Below, one piece after another: positions 1 to 6,377 of a stretch of 7,862 nt of DNA (positions are counted from its first letter, which is position 1; each line of letters opens with the position of its first letter). Under the pieces are notes generated by a model. The model was not told the DNA's origin. It saw nothing but the letters and a program-made list of their open reading frames with translations, and made no database searches. The translations under genes were made by a program, and so were the position numbers. Source of the stretch: M55B112 sp040880545 (lineage in GTDB: Bacteria > Bacteroidota > Bacteroidia > Bacteroidales > GCA-2748055); assembly GCA_040880545.1 (NCBI GenBank), contig JBBDIE010000020.1:1-7862 (forward strand). The letters run 5' to 3'.

Positions 1-314
1 TCGATAAAATTTAATTCGTTATGGATGATCTCTTCGGGAGGTTGACCGTTCAGTGCCTTTACCAGCAGGGCCACGATTCCCCGTACGATTATTGCGTCAC
101 TATCTGCCTGGTACCAGATCCGTCCATCCCTGAATTCTGCATTCAGCCACACTTTCGACTGGCAGCCGTTGATCAGGTATTCGTCGGTTTTAAATGCAGG
201 ATCAATATCAGGCAGTTCGTTTCCCAGTTCGATCAGGTAGTCATACTTATCCAGCCAATCATTGAACATGGCAAATTGATCGACTATCTCATTTTGTATA
301 TTGTTGAGTGACAT
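1..314 (-). CDS. sufE: SufE, sulfur-acceptor protein for the cysteine desulfurase (3' end cut by window edge)
   Basis: Cytoplasmic partner of SufS. It takes the persulfide sulfur from SufS onto its own cysteine and hands it to the SufBCD scaffold. The ATG at 314 opens a frame that stays open to base 1, giving 104 visible residues of a protein that is usually about 140 long, so the C-terminus lies outside the window. The family active-site block reads INGCQSKVW, with the acceptor cysteine at residue 51, the same number as Cys51 of E. coli SufE; this supports the start chosen. The N-terminal helix (IVDQFAMFNDWLDKYDYLIELG) region also fits the family. The gene lies 25 nt after the sufS stop, with no Shine-Dalgarno sequence in that gap, and is the last suf gene visible in the operon. 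Identification is strong; only the missing end is unknown. Confidence 0.93.
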   Translation of the reverse strand, partial: MSLNNIQNEIVDQFAMFNDWLDKYDYLIELGNELPDIDPAFKTDEYLINGCQSKVWLNAEFRDGRIWYQADSDAIIVRGIVALLVKALNGQPPEEIIHNELNFI

Positions 315-339
315 ATTGTTAAATTGGTTATTCGATTTA

Positions 340-1563
340 TTACTTATCAAACATTTTTTGCACCCGTTCCAGTGCTTCCACCAGGATATCAACCTCTTCC
401 ATGGTATTATAAAACACCATGGAGGCGCGTATGGTTCCACTGATGTTGAAATGGTCCATCACGGGTTGGGTGCAATGGGTGCCTGTTCTGACGGCTATTC
501 CCATCTTATCCAGTACCATTCCTGCATCGTAAGGGTGGATATTTCCCTGGAGAAAGGAGAATACATTGATTTTATTTGCAGCATTCCCAAAGATCCTGAG
601 ATCTTCCATTGCTCCCAGCTTTTCATTGGTATAAAGGAACAGGGCAGTCTCATGTTCAATAATATTGTCTAATCCCACCGAGTTAACATATTCCAGTGCT
701 TTTCCCAATCCGATTGCCCCTGTGTAATGCATGGTTCCGGCCTCAAATTTATAAGGCAGTTCATTGTAGGTGGTCTTTTCCATCTTCACGCAATCTACCA
801 TGTCGCCACCACCCTGGTATGGAGGCAGCTCTTCCAGCAGTTTTTCCCTGCCGTATAAAACGCCAATTCCGGTAGGACCAAAGACCTTATGGCCTGAGAA
901 TACGAAAAAGTCGCAATCCAGTTCTCTCACATCCACTGTACCATGCTGTACAATTTGCGCTCCATCGATCAGTACAGGGATATCCTTTTCATGTGCCAGG
1001 CGTATGATCTCCCTTACCGGATTAACCGTGCCGAGAGAGTTGGATGCGTAATTTACGGCCACGATCCGGGTTTTATCACTGAGAAGGTTTTTGTATTCCT
1101 CCATGATCAACTCCCCGTTATCATCGAAGGGGATCACCTTCAGTTTCGCCTTTTTTCTTTCGCAAAGCATCTGCCATGGTACAATGTTGGAATGGTGCTC
1201 CATTTCTGAAATCAGGATTTCGTCACCTTCCATTACAAATTTCTCACCCAGAGAAAAGGCCACGGCATTGATGGCGCTTGTGGCACCATGGGTAAAAATA
1301 ATCTCCGTGGTGGACAAAGCATTGATAAATTTTCTGACCGTTTCCCTGGCCTCTTCATAGGCCTCGGTCATCATCTCGCTGAGGTAATGTATCCCCCGGT
1401 GAATGGAGCTGTTTTTCCTGGCATAGATATCCTGGAGGGTATCCAGAACCACCTGGGGTTTCTGTGTTGTGGCACCGTTGTCAAGATAAACCAGTGGCTT
1501 GCCGTATACCTTCACATTCAGAATGGGAAAGTCATTACGTATGTTGTCTACATTGAATGTCAA
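340..1563 (-). CDS. sufS: SufS, group II cysteine desulfurase (PLP-dependent), TTG start
   Basis: Converts L-cysteine to L-alanine and leaves a persulfide on its active-site cysteine, the sulfur source for cluster assembly. It has 407 residues, normal for the family. Motifs seen: LDNGATTQKP near residue 28, HHSNIVPW with His123, DGAQ at 200-203, the PLP-lysine block SGHK with Lys226, and the catalytic loop RTGTHCTQP with Cys364. These numbers match His123, Asp200, Gln203, Lys226 and Cys364 of E. coli SufS exactly, so the N-terminus must lie about where called. The only in-frame start there is TTG at 1563 (ATT one codon earlier is a rarer alternative). An in-frame TGA lies 18 nt upstream, and the first in-frame ATG is past residue 60. 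The gene begins 11 nt after the sufD stop with no Shine-Dalgarno, suggesting coupled translation. Odd point: residue 362 is Thr where E. coli SufS has His. Confidence 0.96.
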   Translation of the reverse strand: MTFNVDNIRNDFPILNVKVYGKPLVYLDNGATTQKPQVVLDTLQDIYARKNSSIHRGIHYLSEMMTEAYEEARETVRKFINALSTTEIIFTHGATSAINAVAFSLGEKFVMEGDEILISEMEHHSNIVPWQMLCERKKAKLKVIPFDDNGELIMEEYKNLLSDKTRIVAVNYASNSLGTVNPVREIIRLAHEKDIPVLIDGAQIVQHGTVDVRELDCDFFVFSGHKVFGPTGIGVLYGREKLLEELPPYQGGGDMVDCVKMEKTTYNELPYKFEAGTMHYTGAIGLGKALEYVNSVGLDNIIEHETALFLYTNEKLGAMEDLRIFGNAANKINVFSFLQGNIHPYDAGMVLDKMGIAVRTGTHCTQPVMDHFNISGTIRASMVFYNTMEEVDILVEALERVQKMFDK

Positions 1564-1574
1564 AATTGAAGGTT

Positions 1575-2951
1575 TTAGTCATAGCAGTGTATGGCGCAAT
1601 TATCGCAGCGGGAGAGCTCTCCCCTCAGCCGCTTGCTTACCAGCTCCTCAATCCTGGTACGAAGCGCCTCCTGCTTTATTCCTGAGATCACATCGTCTGC
1701 AAATGCATGCATCAGCATCAACCTTGCTTCCTCCCTGGGTATGCCCCTGGTCTGAAGATAGAATAGTGCATTTTCATCCATCTGTCCTACGGTGGCGCCA
1801 TGGCTGCATTTTACGTCATCGGCGTAAATTTCCAGCTGCGGTTTTGAATGCATCTTTGCATCTTTGGTCAGCAGGATGTTGTTGTTTGTCTGGTAAGCCA
1901 ATGTTTTTTGGGCATCCGGGTAAACATGGATCTTTCCGGTAAATGCACCTGTTGATGCGTCATCAAGTACCCCTTTATAATGTTGATTTGAAACACAATG
2001 GGGAACCAGGTGTTCAATCAGCGTGAAATTGTCCACATGTTGCTGCTTGTCAATCAGAAACAGGCCATTGGCATCACAGCTGCTGTTTTCGCCCTTCAGT
2101 TTTACATGCAGGTTGTTACGCACTTTACCGCCATGCAATGTGATCGTGCTGTGTTTCGTGTTGGAGTTTGCCGCCTGTTCTATCCATGAATTGGTAATCT
2201 GAACAGCATGGTTATGTTCGTTTTGTACCCTTACCACATCAAGTGCGGCATTTTCGCCGACCACTATTTCTGTTACAGAATTGGTCAGGAACAGGTGGTT
2301 TGAAAGTGTGTGATCGCAGATGATCACTTCAGCCTGGCTGTTTTTTTCCGCAACGAACAGGTTTCTGTGCTGAACCATTTCGTTGTTGTCGGAAAGCAAC
2401 AGGTGGATGATCTGGATCGGTTTTTCCATCACCTGGTTTTCAGGAACATACAGAAATATGCCATCCTGGGCACAGGCGGTATTCAGTGCCACGAAGGGAT
2501 CTGCATGATGATCGGCATACTTTCCCATATGCTCGTGCACTTTATCGGGATACCTGGTGATTGCCTCTTTCAGGCTGCCGAAAATAATTCCATTTTCCTT
2601 TTCTACCAGTTTTTCACCGGTGGTGGTATAGTAAAACCCGTTCAATACAAGCAATACATTGGTATCCAGCGCCGGAATATCGCAACTGAATATTTCCTGT
2701 ACATCAAATTCAAGTTTACGTTGTGTGAAGCGGGATGTCAGCGTTCCATTGAAGAATGGTTCCAGGTGGACATATTTGTAGTCCTCCGACTTCTTTTTCG
2801 GAAATCCCAAACGTTCGAAATCCTGAATCGCTTCCCTTCTCAATGTGGTTAGAAAGGATGGATCGGAAGAGAAGATCTCTTCCTGATGTTCCTCGAACAG
2901 GTCGACGTATTTTCTTACTGTATCTGTAGGTTCTGTTGTTAAAGTATTCAT
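1575..2951 (-). CDS. sufD: SufD, Fe-S cluster scaffold subunit (pairs with SufB)
   Basis: Non-ATPase subunit of the cytoplasmic SufBC2D scaffold; the nascent cluster forms at the SufB-SufD interface. With the start at 2951 the protein has 458 residues. The N-terminal helical part contains the FPKKKSEDYKYV block, comparable to the 'xxHExWKYT' region of known SufD. The C-terminal half is the beta-helix core with KPQLEIYADDVKCSHGATVG; its histidine (residue 384) corresponds to the cluster-site His360 of E. coli SufD. An ATG at 2987 would add 12 residues (beginning MPVLRHNG) and overlap sufC by 20 nt. I prefer 2951 because GGGAGA lies 9 nt before it and the extra residues look unlike the family. 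The gap from the sufC stop is 16 nt. Odd: the protein ends in CDNCAIHCYD, a cysteine-rich tail (Cys449, 452, 456) that E. coli SufD lacks. Confidence 0.93.
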   Translation of the reverse strand: MNTLTTEPTDTVRKYVDLFEEHQEEIFSSDPSFLTTLRREAIQDFERLGFPKKKSEDYKYVHLEPFFNGTLTSRFTQRKLEFDVQEIFSCDIPALDTNVLLVLNGFYYTTTGEKLVEKENGIIFGSLKEAITRYPDKVHEHMGKYADHHADPFVALNTACAQDGIFLYVPENQVMEKPIQIIHLLLSDNNEMVQHRNLFVAEKNSQAEVIICDHTLSNHLFLTNSVTEIVVGENAALDVVRVQNEHNHAVQITNSWIEQAANSNTKHSTITLHGGKVRNNLHVKLKGENSSCDANGLFLIDKQQHVDNFTLIEHLVPHCVSNQHYKGVLDDASTGAFTGKIHVYPDAQKTLAYQTNNNILLTKDAKMHSKPQLEIYADDVKCSHGATVGQMDENALFYLQTRGIPREEARLMLMHAFADDVISGIKQEALRTRIEELVSKRLRGELSRCDNCAIHCYD

Positions 2952-2960
2952 CGTTATCGG

Positions 2961-2966
2961 TCTCCC
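2961..2966 (-). promoter_or_regulatory. Shine-Dalgarno-like site that favours the inner sufD start
   Basis: GGGAGA on the minus strand ends 9 nt before the ATG at 2951. It overlaps the region between the sufC stop and sufD. It is the main sequence reason for choosing 2951 over the ATG at 2987, together with the poor family fit of the extra 12 residues. Confidence 0.5.
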
Positions 2967-2967
2967 A

Positions 2968-3726
2968 TTATGCCTCAATACCGGCATCTTGCTTTATCCA
3001 GTCATATCCTTTCTCTTCCAGCTCAATGGCCAGTTCTTTCCCCCCTGATTTTACAATTCTTCCCTTGTAAAGCACATGTACAAAATCGGGGATGATATAA
3101 TCGAGCAGTCGCTGATAATGTGTAATAACAATGGTAGCATTCTTCTTTGACCTAAGTTTATTTACACCATTTGCCACAATCCGCAGCGCATCAATATCAA
3201 GTCCGGAATCGGTCTCATCCAGTATGGAGAGTATAGGATTGAGCAGCGCCATCTGGAAAATTTCATTTTTCTTTTTCTCCCCTCCTGAAAATCCTTCGTT
3301 CACGGATCGGCTCGTGAGGTCCGAATCTATCTCTACCAGGTTCTTCTTCTCCCGCATTAATTTCAGGAACTCTCCGGCTGTTAATGGCTCTTCTTCCCTG
3401 TATTTCCTCTGTTCGTTGATGGCTGTTCTGAGAAAATTAACCATACTCACTCCGGGAATCTCAACCGGGTACTGAAACCCGAGGAACATTCCCTCACGTG
3501 CCCGGTTTTCAGGGGAAAGGGCCAACAGGTCTTTTCCCAGATAAGTCACTTCCCCTTCAGTGATTTCTAAACTTTCATTTCCTGCCAGGGCAGAAGCAAG
3601 CGTACTTTTACCCGAACCGTTCGGTCCCATGATGGCATGCACCTCACCCGGATTCACCTGCAGGTCAATCCCCTTCAGGATCTCTTTCCCCTCTATACTG
3701 ACTTTTAAATTTTTTATTGTAAGCAT
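2968..3726 (-). CDS. sufC: SufC, ABC-type ATPase of the SUF scaffold
   Basis: Soluble ABC ATPase that dimerises on SufB and SufD and drives the conformational change needed for cluster assembly; it is not a transporter and no membrane partner is encoded nearby. It has 252 residues, the family's usual size. Motifs in order: Walker A GPNGSGKST at 34-42 (Lys40), Q-loop LGFQYP (Gln85), signature SGGEKKKNE at 147-155, Walker B with LDETDSGLD (catalytic Glu171, Asp173) and H-loop THYQ (His203). The triple lysine after SGGE and the ETDSGLD D-loop separate SufC from ordinary ABC importers. Lys40, Gln85, Glu171 and His203 carry the same numbers as in E. coli SufC, which supports the ATG at 3726. The start follows a short TA run without a Shine-Dalgarno, 42 nt after the sufB stop. 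Confidence 0.97.
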   Translation of the reverse strand: MLTIKNLKVSIEGKEILKGIDLQVNPGEVHAIMGPNGSGKSTLASALAGNESLEITEGEVTYLGKDLLALSPENRAREGMFLGFQYPVEIPGVSMVNFLRTAINEQRKYREEEPLTAGEFLKLMREKKNLVEIDSDLTSRSVNEGFSGGEKKKNEIFQMALLNPILSILDETDSGLDIDALRIVANGVNKLRSKKNATIVITHYQRLLDYIIPDFVHVLYKGRIVKSGGKELAIELEEKGYDWIKQDAGIEA

Positions 3727-3737
3727 TATATATATAT
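3727..3737. repeat. Short TA dinucleotide run in front of the sufC start
   Basis: Eleven alternating T and A bases directly abut the sufC ATG inside the 42-nt sufB-sufC gap. There is no Shine-Dalgarno, so the unstructured AT-rich leader may help ribosome access, as is often proposed for Bacteroidota. The tract is too short to claim slippage. Confidence 0.6.
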
Positions 3738-3768
3738 CTGATACTGTTATACTTCTATTTTTGTAATA

Positions 3769-5217
3769 TTATCCCACACTTCCTTCCAGGGTGATCGCAA
3801 GCAGCTTCTGTGCTTCAACGGCGAACTCCATGGGCAGTTTATTGAGCACCTCCTTGGCATAACCGTTAATGATCAGCCCGATGGCAGTTTCTGTATCGAT
3901 TCCACGCTGGTTGCAATAGAATATCTGGTCCTCCCCGATCTTTGATGTTGTGGCTTCGTGTTCAACCACAGCCGAATCGTTGGCAGCTTCGAGATAGGGG
4001 AATGTATGTGCCCCGCATTTGTCGCCCAGCAGCAGGCTGTCGCATTGTGAAAAATTCCTTGCGTTTTCGGCCCCTTTCAGGATCTTAACCAGGCCCCTGT
4101 ATGAATTCTGGCTTACACCGGCACTGATTCCCTTGGAGACCACAATACTTTTTGTATTTTTACCAATATGGGTCATTTTTGTACCTGTATCGGCCTGTTG
4201 ATGGTTATTGGTAACGGCCACTGAGTAGAATTCCCCGGTTGAATTGTCGCCTTTCAATATGCAACTGGGATATTTCCAGGTAACTGCAGAACCGGTTTCA
4301 ACCTGTGTCCAGGATATTTTGGAATTATCTCCCCTGCATATGCCTCTTTTGGTAACAAAGTTGTAGATTCCACCCTTGCCATTTTTGTCGCCGGGGTACC
4401 AATTCTGAACTGTGGAATATTTTACTTCTGCATTTTCCAGCGCCACAATCTCCACGATAGCGGCATGTAGCTGGTTTTCATCCCGTTGCGGCGCAGTACA
4501 TCCCTCCAGGTAACTCACGTAGGAGTCGTCCTCGGCAATGATGAGGGTACGCTCGAACTGACCAGTATTGGCTGCATTGATCCGGAAATAGGTTGACAGC
4601 TCCATGGGACAGCGAACTCCTTTGGGAATAAAGCAGAACGAACCGTCGCTGAATACTGCGGAGTTCAGTGCCGCAAAATAGTTATCGGTATATGGTACTA
4701 CGCTGCCCATGTACTGTTTAACCAGGTCTGGATAGTTCTTCACTGCATCGCTGAATGAGCAGAAGATGATCCCCAGATCGGCCAAGGTCTCCGAAAAGGT
4801 GGTCTTGACCGAAATACTGTCCATCACAGCATCCACCGCAACACCGGCAAGCTGCTTTTGTTCCTCCAGGGGTATACCCAGTTTATTAAAGGTATCCAGC
4901 AATTCTGGATCCACCTCATCCATACTGGTGTATTTTGCATTCTGTTTAGGTGCAGCATAATAGATGATGTCGTTGTAATCAATTTCGGGAATGGTCAGGT
5001 GCGCCCATTTGGGCATTTTCATGGTTAACCAGTGCCGGTATGATTTCAACCTGAATTCGGTGAGCCATTCGGGCTCCTCTTTCTTTGCAGAAATTGCCCG
5101 TACGATGGTCTCATTTAATCCTTTCGGAAGTGTATCTGTTTCAATAAGTGAGTGAAAACCAAACTTGTAATCACTACCCGTAACTTCACTTAATATTTTA
5201 TCTTGTTCAGTAGCCAT
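3769..5217 (-). CDS. sufB: SufB, Fe-S cluster scaffold subunit and sulfur acceptor
   Basis: Core scaffold subunit that receives sulfur from SufE and holds the nascent cluster with SufD. It has 482 residues, normal for bacterial SufB, with no intein. Seen in order: the N-terminal helical region, YLEGCTAPQRDENQLHAA with Cys240 (counterpart of E. coli Cys254, the sulfur entry residue), NFSQCDSLLLGDKCGAHTFP with Cys392 (counterpart of the essential Cys405) and VEHEATTS with His420 and Glu421 (counterparts of His433 and Glu434). The end GEDQIFYCNQRGI is the usual SufB signature. It is the first gene of the suf operon. Its ATG at 5217 has a strong Shine-Dalgarno (GGAGGAG, 7 nt spacing), unusual next to its neighbours, which mostly lack one. 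It is transcribed away from thiL out of the shared region 5218-5348. Confidence 0.97.
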   Translation of the reverse strand: MATEQDKILSEVTGSDYKFGFHSLIETDTLPKGLNETIVRAISAKKEEPEWLTEFRLKSYRHWLTMKMPKWAHLTIPEIDYNDIIYYAAPKQNAKYTSMDEVDPELLDTFNKLGIPLEEQKQLAGVAVDAVMDSISVKTTFSETLADLGIIFCSFSDAVKNYPDLVKQYMGSVVPYTDNYFAALNSAVFSDGSFCFIPKGVRCPMELSTYFRINAANTGQFERTLIIAEDDSYVSYLEGCTAPQRDENQLHAAIVEIVALENAEVKYSTVQNWYPGDKNGKGGIYNFVTKRGICRGDNSKISWTQVETGSAVTWKYPSCILKGDNSTGEFYSVAVTNNHQQADTGTKMTHIGKNTKSIVVSKGISAGVSQNSYRGLVKILKGAENARNFSQCDSLLLGDKCGAHTFPYLEAANDSAVVEHEATTSKIGEDQIFYCNQRGIDTETAIGLIINGYAKEVLNKLPMEFAVEAQKLLAITLEGSVG

Positions 5218-5224
5218 TTTCTCT

Positions 5225-5231
5225 CTCCTCC
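5225..5231 (-). promoter_or_regulatory. Strong Shine-Dalgarno site of sufB
   Basis: On the minus strand the sequence reads GGAGGAG, then 7 nt, then the sufB ATG. It fits the anti-Shine-Dalgarno core well and fixes the sufB start. Most other starts in this window (sufE, sufS, sufC, thiL) have no comparable site. Confidence 0.75.
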
Positions 5232-5274
5232 AATTCGTTCTCGCTGATTTAACTGGATTAATTTAAAATAGACG

Positions 5275-5282
5275 CAAATATA
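5275..5282 (-). promoter_or_regulatory. Candidate -7 element (TAnnTTTG) for the suf operon
   Basis: The minus strand reads TATATTTG, an exact match to the Bacteroidota primary-sigma -7 consensus TAnnTTTG. It would place the transcript start about 50 nt before the sufB ATG. I found no TTG or TTTG at the expected distance (about 20 nt) upstream, so the -33 element is weak or absent. That would suit a promoter needing an activator, or the match may be fortuitous in AT-rich DNA. Confidence 0.42.
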
Positions 5283-5296
5283 CAAAAAGTTGTTCT

Positions 5297-5304
5297 TACA
5301 TTTG
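5297..5304 (+). promoter_or_regulatory. Candidate -7 element (TAnnTTTG) for thiL
   Basis: The plus strand reads TACATTTG, matching TAnnTTTG, and would give a leader of roughly 35-40 nt before the thiL ATG. No -33 TTG is seen at the right spacing. It lies only 14 bp from the minus-strand candidate for sufB and faces the other way, so polymerase binding at the two could interfere. Confidence 0.38.
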
Positions 5305-5322
5305 TACTACACCACGCAAATG

Positions 5323-5336
5323 GTTTTGTTCAAAAC
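5323..5336. repeat. Small inverted repeat GTTTTG-tt-CAAAAC
   Basis: Six-base arms, GTTTTG at 5323-5328 and CAAAAC at 5331-5336, are separated by two bases. The right arm overlaps the longer palindrome at 5333-5346. It lies between the thiL promoter candidate and the thiL start, a place where a repressor site would act. No known operator is recognised. Confidence 0.4.
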
Positions 5337-5346
5337 ATCGATGTTT
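5333..5346. promoter_or_regulatory. Perfect 14-bp palindrome just before the thiL start (operator candidate)
   Basis: AAACATCGATGTTT is its own reverse complement and ends two bases before the thiL ATG. As RNA it would form only a weak hairpin, because the centre must be used for the loop, so a DNA-binding dimer site is the likelier reading if it is functional. It could serve thiL alone or both divergent genes. The regulator is unknown. Confidence 0.45.
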
Positions 5347-5348
5347 AT

Positions 5349-6377
5349 ATGAAAAAAGAGCGTCTGAGATCGGTAGATGAGCTTGGAGAATTCGGCCTGA
5401 TTGAACACCTGACAAAGGGTATAAAGAAGTACCAGGATTCAACAGTTAAAGGGGTAGGAGACGATGCAGCAGTAATCGATTTCGGCAATCAGTTCCAGGT
5501 GGTAACCACCGACCTTTTGGTGGAGGGGATCCACTTCGACCTGATGTATACCCCCCTTAAGCATCTTGGTTATAAATCGGTGATTGTTAACATATCAGAT
5601 GTGTATGCAATGAATGCCGTACCGCGTCAGATAACCATCTCCCTGGCGTTGTCCGGGAAATTTTCCGTGGAAGCACTGGAGCAGTTCTATGACGGGGTAA
5701 ACCTGGCCTGTAAACAATATGGCGTTGATCTGGTGGGAGGGGATACAACTGCATCATTGACCGGCATGGTGATTTCAGTTACCGCACTGGGCACAGCTTC
5801 GGAAAAGGAGGTTGTATACAGGAGCGGGGCGAAGGCCAATAATCTCGTGTGCGTTACCGGTGACCTTGGAGCGGCCTACATGGGGCTTCAGGTACTGGAA
5901 CGTGAAAAGAAGATTTTCCAGGAGGATAGCAACATGCAGCCTAAGTTAGGTGATTATGAATATATTGTGGGAAGGTTTTTGAAGCCTGATGTGCGGGTGG
6001 AAACACTGCTAAAATTACGTGAGCTGGGGGTGATCCCCACTTCGATGATTGATATCAGCGACGGATTATCTTCCGAACTACTCCATATCTGCAAGCAATC
6101 CGGTTGTGGTGTGGTGATTTACCAGGATAAACTACCCATAAGTATGGAGGTGAATCTTGCTGCGGCTGAGTTCCGACTCGAACCACTCATACCAGCGCTG
6201 AACGGGGGGGAGGATTATGAGATGCTCTTCACTATCCCGTTGTCGGCACACGACAAAGTTCAAAGTATTCCCGGCGTTAGTATCATTGGTAATATTACAG
6301 AACACAAAGGAACGGCGATCATGATGACCGAGGATGGCAATGCCATTACACTCCAGGCTCAGGGCTGGCAGGCTTAA
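5349..6377 (+). CDS. thiL: ThiL, thiamine-monophosphate kinase
   Basis: Phosphorylates thiamine monophosphate with ATP to thiamine pyrophosphate, the last step of de novo cofactor synthesis in the cytoplasm. It has 342 residues, typical for the PurM/AIR-synthetase-like fold. Motifs in order: LGEFGLIEHLT near the N-terminus, GVGDDAAVI at 35-43, TTDLLVEGIHF at 53-63, NISDVYAMNA at 81-90 (the family usually has NxSDxxAMG/NA), GGDTT at 130-134, GDLGAAYMGL at 171-180, DISDGLSSEL at 235-244 and NGGEDYEMLF at 285-294. These acidic blocks bind Mg-ATP and substrate. The start is the ATG at 5349, with no Shine-Dalgarno. A three-codon frame (ATG TTT ATA TGA, from 5341) overlaps it as ATGA. No other thiamine gene is visible. 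The stop overlaps the stop of the convergent lpxA. Confidence 0.96.
   Translation: MKKERLRSVDELGEFGLIEHLTKGIKKYQDSTVKGVGDDAAVIDFGNQFQVVTTDLLVEGIHFDLMYTPLKHLGYKSVIVNISDVYAMNAVPRQITISLALSGKFSVEALEQFYDGVNLACKQYGVDLVGGDTTASLTGMVISVTALGTASEKEVVYRSGAKANNLVCVTGDLGAAYMGLQVLEREKKIFQEDSNMQPKLGDYEYIVGRFLKPDVRVETLLKLRELGVIPTSMIDISDGLSSELLHICKQSGCGVVIYQDKLPISMEVNLAAAEFRLEPLIPALNGGEDYEMLFTIPLSAHDKVQSIPGVSIIGNITEHKGTAIMMTEDGNAITLQAQGWQA
6374..6377. other. Overlapping convergent stop codons of thiL and lpxA (TTAA)
   Basis: TTAA is self-complementary, so the plus-strand TAA of thiL (6375-6377) and the minus-strand TAA of lpxA (6374-6376) share these four bases. There is no intergenic space and no hairpin-plus-T terminator, so each transcript probably runs into the other gene and is antisense to it. 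Confidence 0.9.

Larger units (their letters stand above)
5272..5321. repeat. Direct repeat ACGCAAAT, two copies 42 bp apart
   Basis: Identical 8-mers ACGCAAAT occur at 5272-5279 and 5314-5321. The start-to-start distance of 42 bp is close to four helical turns, so both copies would lie on the same DNA face. The left copy overlaps the candidate suf -7 element; the right copy lies next to the dyads before thiL. Two 8-mers in 131 bp can arise by chance, so a binding-site role is inference. Confidence 0.4.

Noticed and set aside
1499..1942. 147-codon plus-strand frame over the sufS-sufD junction
   Set aside because: Its translation has no motif, and both genes on the other strand have complete catalytic or cluster-site residues.
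2310..2852. 180-codon plus-strand open frame inside sufD
   Set aside because: It lies wholly antisense to the well-supported sufD, and its translation shows no recognisable domain. It is a shadow frame.
2952..2987. Longer sufD start at the ATG at 2987
   Set aside because: It overlaps sufC by 20 nt, adds residues (MPVLRHNG) unlike the family, and the inner ATG has a GGGAGA site at good spacing. It is still possible.
3727..3737. TA tract as a phase-variation switch for sufC
   Set aside because: The run has only about five units and lies outside the coding frame. That is too short for credible slippage, and the promoter is far upstream.
5305..5370. TPP riboswitch before thiL
   Set aside because: The leader is too short for the roughly 100-nt aptamer. 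The only CTGAGA seen lies inside the coding sequence near 5364, with none of the other conserved parts of the aptamer nearby.
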